From positions 1 to 58,087 of the forward strand of contig NZ_JACJLR010000019.1 in NCBI RefSeq assembly GCF_016902345.1: a stretch of DNA of 58,087 nucleotides. Direction: 5' to 3'. Shown in pieces: positions 7,681 to 16,322 of this stretch. Under the pieces are notes generated by a model. It ran no database searches, was not told the DNA's origin, and saw only the letters and a program-made list of their open reading frames with translations. The stretch is from Mediterraneibacter glycyrrhizinilyticus (GTDB lineage: Bacteria; Bacillota; Clostridia; Lachnospirales; Lachnospiraceae). Both the position numbers and the translations under genes were made by a program. How positions within the stretch are numbered: position 1 is the stretch's first letter; the number at the start of each line of letters is the position of its first letter.

Positions 7681-9420
7681 TCAGGCCGGCTGATCAAAAT
7701 CGCCGCTGCCTTCAAGCTGTGAGTTGTAAATCTCCTGATAGATCGCATTATTTTTCAACAGATTGTCGTGGGTATCAAAGGCATCGATCCTGCCGTCGTC
7801 AAGGACCAGGATCCTGTCAGCAGACTCCACACTGGAGACGCGCTGTGCAATGATGATCTTGGTCGTACCCGGGATCTCTTTCGCAAATGCGGCGCGGATG
7901 CTCGCATCTGTCGCAGTATCCACTGCACTGGTGGAGTCATCCAGGATCAGCACTTTCGGTTTCTTCAGCAGGGCGCGGGCGATACACAGCCTCTGTTTCT
8001 GACCTCCGGAAACGTTGTTTCCTCCCCGCTCGATCCTTGTCTCGTACCCCTGCGGCATCCGGTCGATAAATTCATCGGCGCACGCCGCCTTACATGCCTC
8101 GATACACTCTTCCTTCGTGGCATCCGGGTTGCCCCAGCGGAGGTTATCCAGGATCGTGCCGGAGAACAGCGTGTTCTTCTGGAGCACTACGGACACCTGG
8201 TTTCTCAGGACTTCCGTATCATACTTACGGACGTCCACGCCTCCCACGCAGACGGACCCGTCATCCACATCGTACAGACGGCAGATCAGATTGACAAGGC
8301 TGCTCTTTCCCGAACCGGTGCCTCCGATCACACCGATGGTCTCGCCGCTCTTGATGTGAAGATCAATATCTGATAACGAATTTTTCCCGCTTCCGTGTTT
8401 ATAGGAGAAATTCACATGGTTAAAATCAATTTTTCCGTCAGCTACTGTCATCACCGGATCCGCCGGGTCTGTCAGATCCGGCGTCTCGCTCAGGACCTCA
8501 CTGATACGCCGGATACTGGCCATGGACATACTGATCATGACAACGACCATGGAAAGCATCATCAGACTCATCAGCAGCGACATGATATAGCTGAACAGAC
8601 TGGTCAGATCTCCTGTCGTCAGGGAACCTCCTACGATGAACTGAGCGCCGAACCAGGACACGGAGATAATGCAGAAGTAGACTGCGATCATCATGGCCGG
8701 GTTGTTAAACGCCAGGAGCGATTCCGCCTTAACAGAGAGATCATAAAGTATTTTGGATGCTTTTGAGAACTTGGTATTCTCATAGTCCTCGCGGACAAAT
8801 GCCTTGACGACCCGGATCGCTGTCACATTTTCCTGTACACTGGCATTCAGGTCGTCGTATTTGCGGAATACCTGTCTGAATATCTTCAGCGTAACGATCA
8901 TGATCGAACCGATCACGCTCACAAGGAATACCACAGCGATCAGGAACATTGCACTCAGGCGGGGACTGATAATCAGACACATTGCAAAACTGAAGATCAG
9001 ATTCAGCGGAGCACGGACAGCCACACGGATCACCATCATGAATGCATTCTGTACATTGGTAATGTCAGTGGTCATACGGGTCACCAGCCCGGGCACGCTG
9101 AATTTATCAATATTGGAAAATGAAAAGGTCTGAATGTTGGCGTAGATTGCTTCCCGAAGATTGGCCGACAGCCCTGACGCTGCACTGGCAGCTTTCTTTC
9201 CCGCAAAAGCTCCGAAAGCAAGACTCAGGAACGCCATGACCACCATAAGCGCCCCATAGCGATAGACAACCGGAAGATTGCCCGCCTCCAGGCCTCTGTC
9301 GATGATGATCGCTGTGACAAAGGGCATCAGGATCTCCATAATTACTTCAAGCGCGGTCAGACCGATGCAGAGAAAGGTGTCCCGCTCATACTCTCCCAGC
9401 TGTTGTAAAACTTTTCTCAC
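7681..9420 (-). CDS. ABC exporter half-transporter, degenerate-site subunit (TMD-NBD)
   Basis: The 579-residue partner of the exporter encoded at 5758. It has six membrane helices and an NBD with Walker A GGTGSGKSS, signature VSGGQKQRL and Walker B VLILDDSTSAVD. The residue after the Walker B aspartate is Asp rather than the catalytic Glu, the usual signature of the non-hydrolysing site in asymmetric heterodimeric exporters. It starts at a GTG whose last bases overlap the MarR stop codon (GTGA), indicating translational coupling with the regulator. The substrate cannot be read from sequence. Confidence 0.92.
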   Translation of the reverse strand: MRKVLQQLGEYERDTFLCIGLTALEVIMEILMPFVTAIIIDRGLEAGNLPVVYRYGALMVVMAFLSLAFGAFAGKKAASAASGLSANLREAIYANIQTFSFSNIDKFSVPGLVTRMTTDITNVQNAFMMVIRVAVRAPLNLIFSFAMCLIISPRLSAMFLIAVVFLVSVIGSIMIVTLKIFRQVFRKYDDLNASVQENVTAIRVVKAFVREDYENTKFSKASKILYDLSVKAESLLAFNNPAMMIAVYFCIISVSWFGAQFIVGGSLTTGDLTSLFSYIMSLLMSLMMLSMVVVMISMSMASIRRISEVLSETPDLTDPADPVMTVADGKIDFNHVNFSYKHGSGKNSLSDIDLHIKSGETIGVIGGTGSGKSSLVNLICRLYDVDDGSVCVGGVDVRKYDTEVLRNQVSVVLQKNTLFSGTILDNLRWGNPDATKEECIEACKAACADEFIDRMPQGYETRIERGGNNVSGGQKQRLCIARALLKKPKVLILDDSTSAVDTATDASIRAAFAKEIPGTTKIIIAQRVSSVESADRILVLDDGRIDAFDTHDNLLKNNAIYQEIYNSQLEGSGDFDQPA

Positions 9421-9905
9421 GGTTGATATACCTCCTGTCTGTTTTCTTCACTGTTTTCACTGCACTCCATTCCGGCAAACTGTCGGATCAGCTTCCTCTC
9501 CAGATTCCAGAGCTGGACCTGTTCCTTTTGGTCGAGCACGCTGCAGATCTCGGATTCCATCCGCTCCGCTTTCTGTATGAATTCCTTTCCCTCAGCCATC
9601 AGTTTCTCCGTGGGGAGCACTTTCTTTTTCCGGACGTCCTCCGGATCTGCGAGAAAATAAAGATATCCTTTCTCCCGCAGTTTTTTGATCAACGCGGATA
9701 CCGTTGCCTTGGACACCCCGATCTCACGGCACACCTCCGTAAGATATGTACCATCTGGATGGTGTCTCAGGATATAGACCAGAAAATAGGCCTGAACGCC
9801 GGTCATGTTTTTGTTCTTTAAATTCAGTTCCATCTGTGCTGTCAGATTCAGGCCGATCTTTTTCATCATGAAGAGCAGCTCTTCTGTTCTGAAACATTCT
9901 GTCAT
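9417..9905 (-). CDS. MarR-family transcriptional regulator of the ABC exporter operon
   Basis: The 162-residue winged-helix regulator shows the MarR pattern: N-terminal dimerisation helix, TGVQAYFLVYILRHHPDGTYLTEVCREIGVSKATVSALIKKLREKGYL (helix-turn-helix, about residues 36-85), wing with DPEDVRKKKVLPTEK, and C-terminal helix. It is first gene of the MarR-ABC-ABC operon and overlaps the next gene by GTGA, so it most likely represses the operon and is relieved by an exported compound. I prefer the ATG at 9905: AGGAGG lies 11 bases upstream, whereas the GTG at 9917 would overlap that site. The repeats at 9939-9963 are its likely operator. Confidence 0.88.
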   Translation of the reverse strand: MTECFRTEELLFMMKKIGLNLTAQMELNLKNKNMTGVQAYFLVYILRHHPDGTYLTEVCREIGVSKATVSALIKKLREKGYLYFLADPEDVRKKKVLPTEKLMAEGKEFIQKAERMESEICSVLDQKEQVQLWNLERKLIRQFAGMECSENSEENRQEVYQP

Positions 9906-9938
9906 TCTTATCGGCACCTCCTGTAAGATTTCAAAGTT

Positions 9939-9963
9939 GTTCGCATCCGAACAGTTCGCATCC
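9939..9963. promoter_or_regulatory. Candidate MarR operator: tandem GTTCGCATCC repeats
   Basis: Two perfect 10-bp direct repeats GTTCGCATCC (9939-9948 and 9954-9963) lie 15 bp apart. They also form overlapping palindromes: GTTCG-CATC-CGAAC and CGAAC-A-GTTCG. The site sits just upstream of the MarR ribosome binding site, a usual place for an autorepressor. Confidence 0.5.
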
Positions 9964-10001
9964 TTATTTTCTGTTCCTTAGAGATTTTAGCGCAGATCGC
10001 A

Positions 10002-10030
10002 TTGAATGTGAAATTCAAAAGTGCTATAAT
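10002..10030 (+). promoter_or_regulatory. Promoter of the LysR gene with a dyad over the -35 box
   Basis: TTGAAT (10002-10007), 17-bp spacer, TATAAT (10025-10030). The -35 box is the left arm of a TTGAAT-N5-ATTCAA dyad (10002-10018), of the T-N11-A type favoured by LysR regulators, which suggests negative autoregulation. Confidence 0.65.
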
Positions 10031-10091
10031 CAATAAACATCTTTTATAGTTATCTATTATATTTTTATATGAATTTAAAGGAGGAATCTCT

Positions 10092-10976
10092 ATGAATACA
10101 GTCCAGCTGGAATGCTTTGTCGCGGTGGCAGAATACCTGAATTTTTCAAAAGCCTCCCGGGCTCTGCAGATCACCCAGCCCGCGGTCAGCCATCAGATCC
10201 AGACACTGGAGGAGGAGCTGGATGCCAAACTGTTTAACCGCACCAGTAAAAATGTCTCTCTTACACAGGACGGCCTCCTGTTCCTGGCCGACGCACAGCT
10301 CATCCTAAAGACGGCCCTTTCCGCAAAAGAACGGCTCGGGAGCCACGAAGATTTTATCTCACTTGAACTGGGCTGCCACAACTATATGGAACTAAATCTG
10401 TTTCCACCGATCCTTGAAAAACTTTCCGCTGAATTTCCGCTGCTCCGTCCTAATATCCGGCTCGTCCCCTTTCCCTCTCTTCTCAGTATGATCGAGAACA
10501 ATCAGGTGCACGCTGCGCTGGGAATAAAAAATGAGCAGAAAGTATCTGCTCTTTTCTTCCGGAAACTTTGTTCTGCTCCTATCTCCTGTGTCTGTTCTCC
10601 TTCCCACCCTCTGGCCAGGTATAAGACGCTCACCAGGAAACAGCTGGCCGGGAATTTCATTGCCTGCTCTCCACGTCAGATTTCTGACTCCCTCTTTGCC
10701 ATACAAAACAGTATCCTCATGGAGCTGCTTCCGGGTCAGAGACTTTTTGCCGAAAATATAGAAAGTGCCTTTGCTCTCGCAAAAGCACTTTTCGGTTATA
10801 CCCTTTATCCGGATATCGTTTCCGCAGGAGATACAGGCCTTTGCTTTATTCCCGTTACGGATCTGCCTCATATCTCTTTCGGAGTATATTATCAATATAA
10901 TCATGATCTGCCTGTGCTGAAACGTTTCCTGACTCTGATCTCAGAATACATGAAAGACACGCAGCCCCGGATCTGA
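10092..10976 (+). CDS. LysR-family transcriptional regulator
   Basis: The 294-residue protein has the N-terminal LysR winged helix-turn-helix (MNTVQLECFVAVAEYLNFSKASRALQITQPAVSHQIQTLEEELDAKLFNRTSK, about 1-54) and a periplasmic-binding-like effector domain of normal length. An AAAGGAGG ribosome site precedes the ATG by 8 bases. It is divergent from the MarR operon and converges on the pot operon 20 bp away, so its target is not evident from position. The effector is unknown. The promoter dyad suggests autoregulation. Confidence 0.9.
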   Translation: MNTVQLECFVAVAEYLNFSKASRALQITQPAVSHQIQTLEEELDAKLFNRTSKNVSLTQDGLLFLADAQLILKTALSAKERLGSHEDFISLELGCHNYMELNLFPPILEKLSAEFPLLRPNIRLVPFPSLLSMIENNQVHAALGIKNEQKVSALFFRKLCSAPISCVCSPSHPLARYKTLTRKQLAGNFIACSPRQISDSLFAIQNSILMELLPGQRLFAENIESAFALAKALFGYTLYPDIVSAGDTGLCFIPVTDLPHISFGVYYQYNHDLPVLKRFLTLISEYMKDTQPRI

Positions 10977-10995
10977 GATATCCTGTTTTTGCAGC

Positions 10996-12684
10996 TTACC
11001 TTTTCCGCAGGATGTCATCCCTCTTAAGGAAGAGCACAACAGCCGCCAGCACAACGACCACACCGGCACCGATCTTTGCCCAGTCCTGCCAGGACAGTGA
11101 GGCAAGGTTAAAGCAGCGGACGTTCACCCACATCTGGTTGATCCTCTGATTGTTCTCCTGGTCAAAATACTGCATGACCACAGCCCGCTCCAGCACATCC
11201 TGGGGCGGATACTGCGCGAAAAGCTGACGGTTTACCTGATCGGCCTCCGCAGTGATCACATAGTCCGAATCCGTGTTGTCTCCACTGAAAAAGAATCCCA
11301 CCGGATACTCTATTGTATCCTCTGCATCTTCCTCCGCTCCGTAGCACCAGTCTGCATAGGCATAGATGATATCGCTGTCGCCGCCGGCGATGACCGAAGT
11401 GTAACCAATATAATACATATTGCGCACCACATTATCCGGTCTGGACATAAAATTGATGAACGCCTCAGCCGCCTGCTGTTTTGCAGCATCTCCTGCAATC
11501 CCGTCTTTCAGCATGACCCATCCGTCAAACCAGATATTGGTAGACTCCTCCGGCACCGCATAGGCGAGATAATAGTCGTCGATCTCTGCCTGGTCCAGCG
11601 TGTAGACTGCATCTCCGGACCACTGATAGTTGGCCAGTACTTTCCCGGTCACCATGTCCGCCTTCCCGCTGTCGGACTCGAAGGAATATGCATTCTCCTT
11701 CATCTGCTTTAATATCTCCTCAGCGGCGGCAACGGTTTCCTCATCTGTCCGGTTCATCGTCTCTGTGATCCGCTCCAGCCTGTCCTGTGCATTCAGGATC
11801 TCAGGATCCAGAAGCTCCTCCTCGTTCAGGATCCCCAGGGCCGCAAAGTAGCTGTCCCGGACATTGTCTTTGATCGTAACCTGCCCCTTATACTTCGGAT
11901 CCGCAAGGATCGCCCAGTGGGACGCTTCCTCCTCTGAGATCTCCTCCGGATTGTAAACGATCCCTGTGGTCCCCCACATGTATCCTGCCGCATATCTGCT
12001 CCAGGGTTCTCCGTTTATCGTATTGCTGTCATAAATGTTCCGGATATAGTCTGAAACACCCCGGACATAATAGTTAAATTCCGTATCTTCATCAAAAAAG
12101 CTGTCTGAGAGAGGCTGCAGCCGGTTTTCAGCGATCAGTTTCATGAACATGTACTCTGAGGGACATACGAGATCGAAATCATTTCCCAGCGTGAGCTGAT
12201 TGTACAGGTCCTCATTGCTCCCGAACGTGGAATACTCCACATTCACCTCCACACCGTAGTTCTCCAGGTACCAGTTTTCGAAATCCTCGATCATGGAGTT
12301 TTCCCCCAGGATCACGGTGCTGTTCTCGTCATCCAGATCGATCGCCTCTTCCTCGTCCCAGTCGCCTTCGTCAATGTACTCTTCCCAGTTGGCGATCCGC
12401 AGCGTCACCTTCTCCGTGCCCGCTGACGCCTGACCGGATCCGGCTCCGCCATCTGATGCCTTGGTTTTGTCTGCTGTCCCCGATGACGTCTGAACCACCT
12501 CGCTCCCGGAGGCTGCAGATGCAGTGAGCGCCATATTCCCGGAACAGACTGCCGGCACCGGAACAGCTGCGAGGGCGAGCACTGCGGCGAGCATTCCCGC
12601 AGCCCTGGCTGACAGCAGCGTTTTGCGGTGTCCTCTGCTCCCTCTTCCCAGGAAGTCCTTCTCAGTCTTTTTCTCTGCTGTCAT
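10996..12684 (-). CDS. potD: Spermidine/putrescine ABC transporter substrate-binding protein, membrane-anchored form
   Basis: The 562-residue PotD-like protein is much longer than the usual 350. It has a basic N-terminus with an export hydrophobic segment (about 26-50), a Ser/Gly/Ala-rich low-complexity linker (about 55-90), then the binding domain from TLRIANWEEYIDEG, interrupted by an acidic insertion (DWDEEEAIDLDDENS) and containing DLVCPSEYMFMKL and MWGTTGIVYNPEEI. It ends in a C-terminal membrane helix (IGAGVVVVLAAVVLFL) and basic tail. No lipobox is seen, so anchoring seems to be by the C-terminal helix. It is the last gene of the potABCD order and overlaps potC by 23 bp. Start is the ATG at 12684, 9 bases after AGGAGG. 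Polyamine specificity is inferred from family and operon. Confidence 0.85.
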   Translation of the reverse strand: MTAEKKTEKDFLGRGSRGHRKTLLSARAAGMLAAVLALAAVPVPAVCSGNMALTASAASGSEVVQTSSGTADKTKASDGGAGSGQASAGTEKVTLRIANWEEYIDEGDWDEEEAIDLDDENSTVILGENSMIEDFENWYLENYGVEVNVEYSTFGSNEDLYNQLTLGNDFDLVCPSEYMFMKLIAENRLQPLSDSFFDEDTEFNYYVRGVSDYIRNIYDSNTINGEPWSRYAAGYMWGTTGIVYNPEEISEEEASHWAILADPKYKGQVTIKDNVRDSYFAALGILNEEELLDPEILNAQDRLERITETMNRTDEETVAAAEEILKQMKENAYSFESDSGKADMVTGKVLANYQWSGDAVYTLDQAEIDDYYLAYAVPEESTNIWFDGWVMLKDGIAGDAAKQQAAEAFINFMSRPDNVVRNMYYIGYTSVIAGGDSDIIYAYADWCYGAEEDAEDTIEYPVGFFFSGDNTDSDYVITAEADQVNRQLFAQYPPQDVLERAVVMQYFDQENNQRINQMWVNVRCFNLASLSWQDWAKIGAGVVVVLAAVVLFLKRDDILRKR

Positions 12685-13489
12685 ACGCACTCACCTCCTG
12701 CTTTTTTGCCATTCCAAAAGATGCCAGGTTCATGATCACCACCGCGAGGATCACCACGAGGAAGATCACTGTGGACAGCGCCCACAGCGCAGTCTTGATC
12801 TCTGTCTGGGCCCCCCTCGTCGCGTTTACCACATAGGTGCTGATGGTGTCAAATGTCGCCGGTTTTGTGTAGGTCGAGATAAAGTAATCATCCAGCGACA
12901 GCGTCACCGACAGCATAAATCCGGAGACGATCCCCGGAATGATCTGGGGAATCACGATCTTGTACAGCGCCTGGAACGGCCTTGCCCCCAGATCCAGCGC
13001 CGCCTCATAAAGGCCGTTGTCCATCTGCTTGAGCTTGGGCATGACTGCAAGATAGACAAAAGGCGCGCACAGCACCACATGCCCGATGACCAGAGGGATG
13101 AACGTGTTCTTCTCGATCCCGAACACCACGATCAGAAGGATGCAGATGGAAAATGCGGTCACTACATCCGCATTGACCACCGGCACCTGGTTCGCCGTTT
13201 CCACGATCCGCCTTGTGACTGGTCTGGAGTAGAACGCGCCGATGGCGCCCACGGTCCCCAGGACTGTGGCGATCAGAGACGCTCCCAATGCCAGAAGAAG
13301 AGTCCCCGCGATCATGTTGCGCAGTTCTTCCGTGGTAAAAAGCGTCACATAATTGTGCAGGGAAAATCCCCGGACCGCGCCGATGGTGGTGGAGTCTGTA
13401 AAACTGTAAAACGCCAGGATCAGCACCGGCACATACATGAACAGCGCCACAAGGGCAAGCCAGGAATAAGAAATGATCTTTTTCATCAT
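12662..13489 (-). CDS. potC: Spermidine/putrescine ABC transporter permease PotC
   Basis: The 275-residue inner-membrane permease has about six membrane helices and the cytoplasmic EAA loop YEAALDLGARPFQALYKIVIPQIIPGI (about residues 148-174) that docks the ATPase. The pairing with PotB, PotA and PotD in one operon identifies the polyamine (PotABCD) class of the Fe3+/spermidine importer family. Its ATG overlaps the potB stop codon by four bases, indicating coupled translation, and its end overlaps the potD start. Confidence 0.92.
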   Translation of the reverse strand: MMKKIISYSWLALVALFMYVPVLILAFYSFTDSTTIGAVRGFSLHNYVTLFTTEELRNMIAGTLLLALGASLIATVLGTVGAIGAFYSRPVTRRIVETANQVPVVNADVVTAFSICILLIVVFGIEKNTFIPLVIGHVVLCAPFVYLAVMPKLKQMDNGLYEAALDLGARPFQALYKIVIPQIIPGIVSGFMLSVTLSLDDYFISTYTKPATFDTISTYVVNATRGAQTEIKTALWALSTVIFLVVILAVVIMNLASFGMAKKQEVSAYDSREKD

Positions 13490-14289
13490 AATATCGCCCC
13501 CCTGTTCTCCGCATTATTCTGGTCTCCTCTTCCAGTGATCAGAGTGACGATGCAGATCACTCCGAACAGGATCAGAGAGATCATGGATCCGTTGTTCCAG
13601 TCATAGATATTGAAATAACTTCCGATCAGAGAACCCATGATGTAGGTGCTGTTGTAGATCATATCCAGGATGACATAGTTTGTCATCGCCGGAAGGAACG
13701 TCATTGTGATCCCGCTGATGATCCCCGGCATGGACAGGGGCAGCGTCACCCGGGAAAAGACCGCTGCCGGTCCGGCTCCCAGATCCGCAGCCGCCTCCAG
13801 AAGGCTCTCGTCAAGCTGGAGCAGCGTTGTGTACAGCGGCAGGATCATAAAAGGAAGATAATCATAAGTCATGGCGATCACAGTATTCAGGAAGGGATGC
13901 AGCGACAGGTTCCCCTCCAGCACTGTCAGGATCTCCTTCAATGCCGTCACCCTCAATGTAAAGTTGATCCACATGGGCAGGATAAACAGCATCAGGATCA
14001 CCGGCCCCCGCTTCAGGCTGCTGCGCGCCAGCACATACGCCACCGGATAGGCGACAAGGAGACAGACCAGCGTTACCACCGCTGCGATCACAAGGCTGTA
14101 GCAGAGTGTGCCGATGGTATTCCCGTTTGTAAAAAAGTTCAGAAGGTTCGCCAGGGTAAATCTTCCACTTCCGTCCGAAAACGCATAATACACGATCACT
14201 GCAAGGGGGAGCACTACAAAACAGATCAGGAACAGGGCATAAGGGATGCAGAGCTGTTTCCGGCTGAATCGAATATTTTTCATCATCAT
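13486..14289 (-). CDS. potB: Spermidine/putrescine ABC transporter permease PotB
   Basis: The 267-residue permease has six predicted membrane helices and an EAA-type loop LLEAAADLGAGPAAVFSRVTLPLSMPGIISG (about 172-202). The start at 14289 is three bases after the potA stop, and an internal AAGGTAGGGA serves as ribosome site. The last residues (GRGDQNNAENRGAIL) are polar and overlap the potC start. It works as a heterodimer with PotC. Confidence 0.92.
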   Translation of the reverse strand: MMMKNIRFSRKQLCIPYALFLICFVVLPLAVIVYYAFSDGSGRFTLANLLNFFTNGNTIGTLCYSLVIAAVVTLVCLLVAYPVAYVLARSSLKRGPVILMLFILPMWINFTLRVTALKEILTVLEGNLSLHPFLNTVIAMTYDYLPFMILPLYTTLLQLDESLLEAAADLGAGPAAVFSRVTLPLSMPGIISGITMTFLPAMTNYVILDMIYNSTYIMGSLIGSYFNIYDWNNGSMISLILFGVICIVTLITGRGDQNNAENRGAIL

Positions 14290-14292
14290 TCC

Positions 14293-15720
14293 CTACCTTC
14301 TTTTTAATATGATCTGGTCTTCCGGGATCATCAGACTGACATGATCCCCCTCGTTCCACAGATCGTCCTCATCCAGTACAAAATCTTCCTCATCTGCCGT
14401 CCGCACCGTATAGTTATAGTGGCTTCCTTTATATATGAAAGAAATAATATTTCCATGCGCCCGGTACTCCCTTGCCTCGTCGCTCATGGACACCGCCTTG
14501 ACCGGCACTTCCACCGTCACTTCCATGCCCGCCAGACTGATCTCCTGTCCGTCCGCAGTGATGACCGTGCATTCACCGCTCCTCGTGGAACCTTCATAGA
14601 GCTGGGTCAGGTCGCAGGCATACTCACCGCCTGCGAACGCTGCCCGTCCGTCCTTTGTGATCGTCCCTTCGAACACATTCATCAGCACGCCTGCAGGCAT
14701 GACATGGATCTCATCCGGTCCGATCCGCATCCCGATCTCACTTCCGGGCTCCACATTTCTTGTGCTCTGGATCACGATCTCGTTCTCGCCGCACAGAGCG
14801 GTGATCTCGTAATACATTCCCTTGAACACGACAGAGTCCACCACTCCCCGAAGCTGTCCGTCTTCCGGGCGGGTAATGATGACGTCCTCCGGCCTCACCA
14901 CCACGTCCACCCGGGTGTCCTTCGGAACGTTGTCCACACAGGGGAACTTCGTCTGACAGAATTCCACCGTCATGGACGCTGCCATGCGCCCCTCGAAAAT
15001 GTTGCTCTCGCCGATAAAGTCTGCCACAAACGCGTTCTTCGGTTCATTGTAGATTTCCTCCGGCGTTCCGATCTGCTGGATCATACCGTCGGACATGACC
15101 ACCACTTTATCGGACATGGTCAGCGCTTCCTCCTGATCATGGGTCACATAGATAAACGTGATCCCCAGCTGTTCGTGCATGGATTTCAGTTCCAGCTGCA
15201 TCTCCTGACGCATCTTCAAGTCCAGCGCCCCCAGGGGTTCGTCCAGGAGCAGGATATCCGGCTCATTGACGATAGCGCGGGCGATGGCGATCCTCTGCTG
15301 CTGTCCGCCGGACAGTGTTGAGATCTTCCGCTTCTCAAACCCTTCCAGATCCACCACTTCCAGCACGTGCTTTACCTTCTCATCGATCACGGACTTGGGC
15401 AGCTTCTTTAAGTTGAGCCCAAACGCCACATTCTCATAGACATTCAGATGGGGAAACAGCGCATACCGCTGAAACACTGTGTTGATAGGTCTTAAATTCG
15501 GAGGGATATGACTGATATCCTCTCCGTTTAACAGGATCTCCCCCTCTGTGGGGAACTCAAATCCCGCAATCATCCGAAGTGTCGTCGTCTTGCCGCAGCC
15601 GGACGGCCCCAGAAAGGTGACAAACTCTCCTTTTTTCACTGTCAGATTAAAGTCCTCCACGACCACTGTATCGTCGAAGACTTTCTTGATATTTTTTAAT
15701 TCAATGATATTTTCACTCAT
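14293..15720 (-). CDS. potA: Spermidine/putrescine ABC transporter ATP-binding protein PotA
   Basis: The 475-residue ATPase has Walker A LGPSGCGKTT (about 38-46), Q-loop NTVFQRYALFPH, signature LSGGQQQRIAIARA, Walker B ILLLDEPLGALDLK and H-loop VTHDQEEAL. A TOBE regulatory domain follows (VRPEDVIITRPEDG.., from about 285). The C-terminal region is roughly 100 residues longer than in E. coli PotA and contains a second TOBE-like segment, perhaps for regulation. Start is the ATG at 15720 because AAGGAG lies 6 bases upstream; the longer frame would place that site inside the gene. First gene of the operon, with its own promoter at 15763-15791. Confidence 0.92.
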   Translation of the reverse strand: MSENIIELKNIKKVFDDTVVVEDFNLTVKKGEFVTFLGPSGCGKTTTLRMIAGFEFPTEGEILLNGEDISHIPPNLRPINTVFQRYALFPHLNVYENVAFGLNLKKLPKSVIDEKVKHVLEVVDLEGFEKRKISTLSGGQQQRIAIARAIVNEPDILLLDEPLGALDLKMRQEMQLELKSMHEQLGITFIYVTHDQEEALTMSDKVVVMSDGMIQQIGTPEEIYNEPKNAFVADFIGESNIFEGRMAASMTVEFCQTKFPCVDNVPKDTRVDVVVRPEDVIITRPEDGQLRGVVDSVVFKGMYYEITALCGENEIVIQSTRNVEPGSEIGMRIGPDEIHVMPAGVLMNVFEGTITKDGRAAFAGGEYACDLTQLYEGSTRSGECTVITADGQEISLAGMEVTVEVPVKAVSMSDEAREYRAHGNIISFIYKGSHYNYTVRTADEEDFVLDEDDLWNEGDHVSLMIPEDQIILKRR

Positions 15721-15762
15721 GGTCTCACTCCTTACCATGCATCTTAATGTATAACCTCATTC

Positions 15763-15791
15763 AGTTTATTGGACATACCGGTGTTTGTCAA
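15763..15791 (-). promoter_or_regulatory. Promoter of the potABCD operon
   Basis: On the minus strand TTGACA (15786-15791), 17-bp spacer, TAAACT (15763-15768), about 45 bases before the potA start. Confidence 0.7.
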
Positions 15792-15817
15792 TACGTTTTC
15801 CGGTCCCTTTCCCTGTC

Positions 15818-15846
15818 TTGACACTTTCTCATCCCGGTGTTAATGT
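15818..15846 (+). promoter_or_regulatory. Promoter of the GNAT gene
   Basis: TTGACA (15818-15823), 17-bp spacer, TAATGT (15841-15846), 32 bases before the ATG at 15879. It runs divergently from the pot promoter. Confidence 0.65.
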
Positions 15847-15878
15847 TATTCTTAACTTTTGGAAAGGATATTAAAAAT

Positions 15879-16322
15879 ATGGAAACGGATATCAGAGTTT
15901 CTCACACCCTTCCCGAAGATGCCGTCCGCATCCGGGAGGCGGTCTTTATGAAAGAGCAGGGCTTTCACGAAGAATTTGACGCTGTGGACAGGACTGCGTC
16001 CCACATCGTTTTATATATAGAAAAAACTCCTGCCGCGACATGCCGTTTTTTCCCCGGACAGCCAGAGGGTGTGTATATCGTCGGACGGATCGCCGTCACG
16101 AAAGAATACCGCGGGAAGGGTATTGGCTCCCGGGTGCTCTCCGCTGCCGAGGCAGCGATCAGAGACGCCGGAGGGAAACAGGTGATCCTCCACGCGCAGC
16201 AGCAGGCAAGACCGTTCTATGAAAAACTCGGTTATACCGCCTACGGAGAACCAGACTTGGACGAAGGCTGCCCGCATATCTGGATGAGAAAAGATCTCCG
16301 TGATCATTTCAGCTCAAAATGA
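15879..16322 (+). CDS. GNAT-family N-acetyltransferase
   Basis: The 147-residue protein matches the single-domain GNAT fold: beta-strand entry, VYIVGRIAVTKEYRGKGIGSRVLSAAEAAIRDAG with the acetyl-CoA-binding R-G-K-G-I-G motif (about 70-85), then HAQQQARPFYEKLGYTAYGEPDLDEGCPHIWM. The last part is typical of the ElaA/YjcF-like subgroup; the acyl acceptor is unknown. I start at the ATG at 15879, with GGAAAGGA about 12 bases upstream, since the leader from 15837 overlaps the promoter. It converges with the Crp/Fnr gene and shares 19 bp at their ends. Confidence 0.85.
   Translation: METDIRVSHTLPEDAVRIREAVFMKEQGFHEEFDAVDRTASHIVLYIEKTPAATCRFFPGQPEGVYIVGRIAVTKEYRGKGIGSRVLSAAEAAIRDAGGKQVILHAQQQARPFYEKLGYTAYGEPDLDEGCPHIWMRKDLRDHFSSK

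Noticed and set aside
12524..13606. Long frame antisense to potC and potD
   Set aside because: Composition (Arg/His/Asp-rich) typical of a shadow; no motif.
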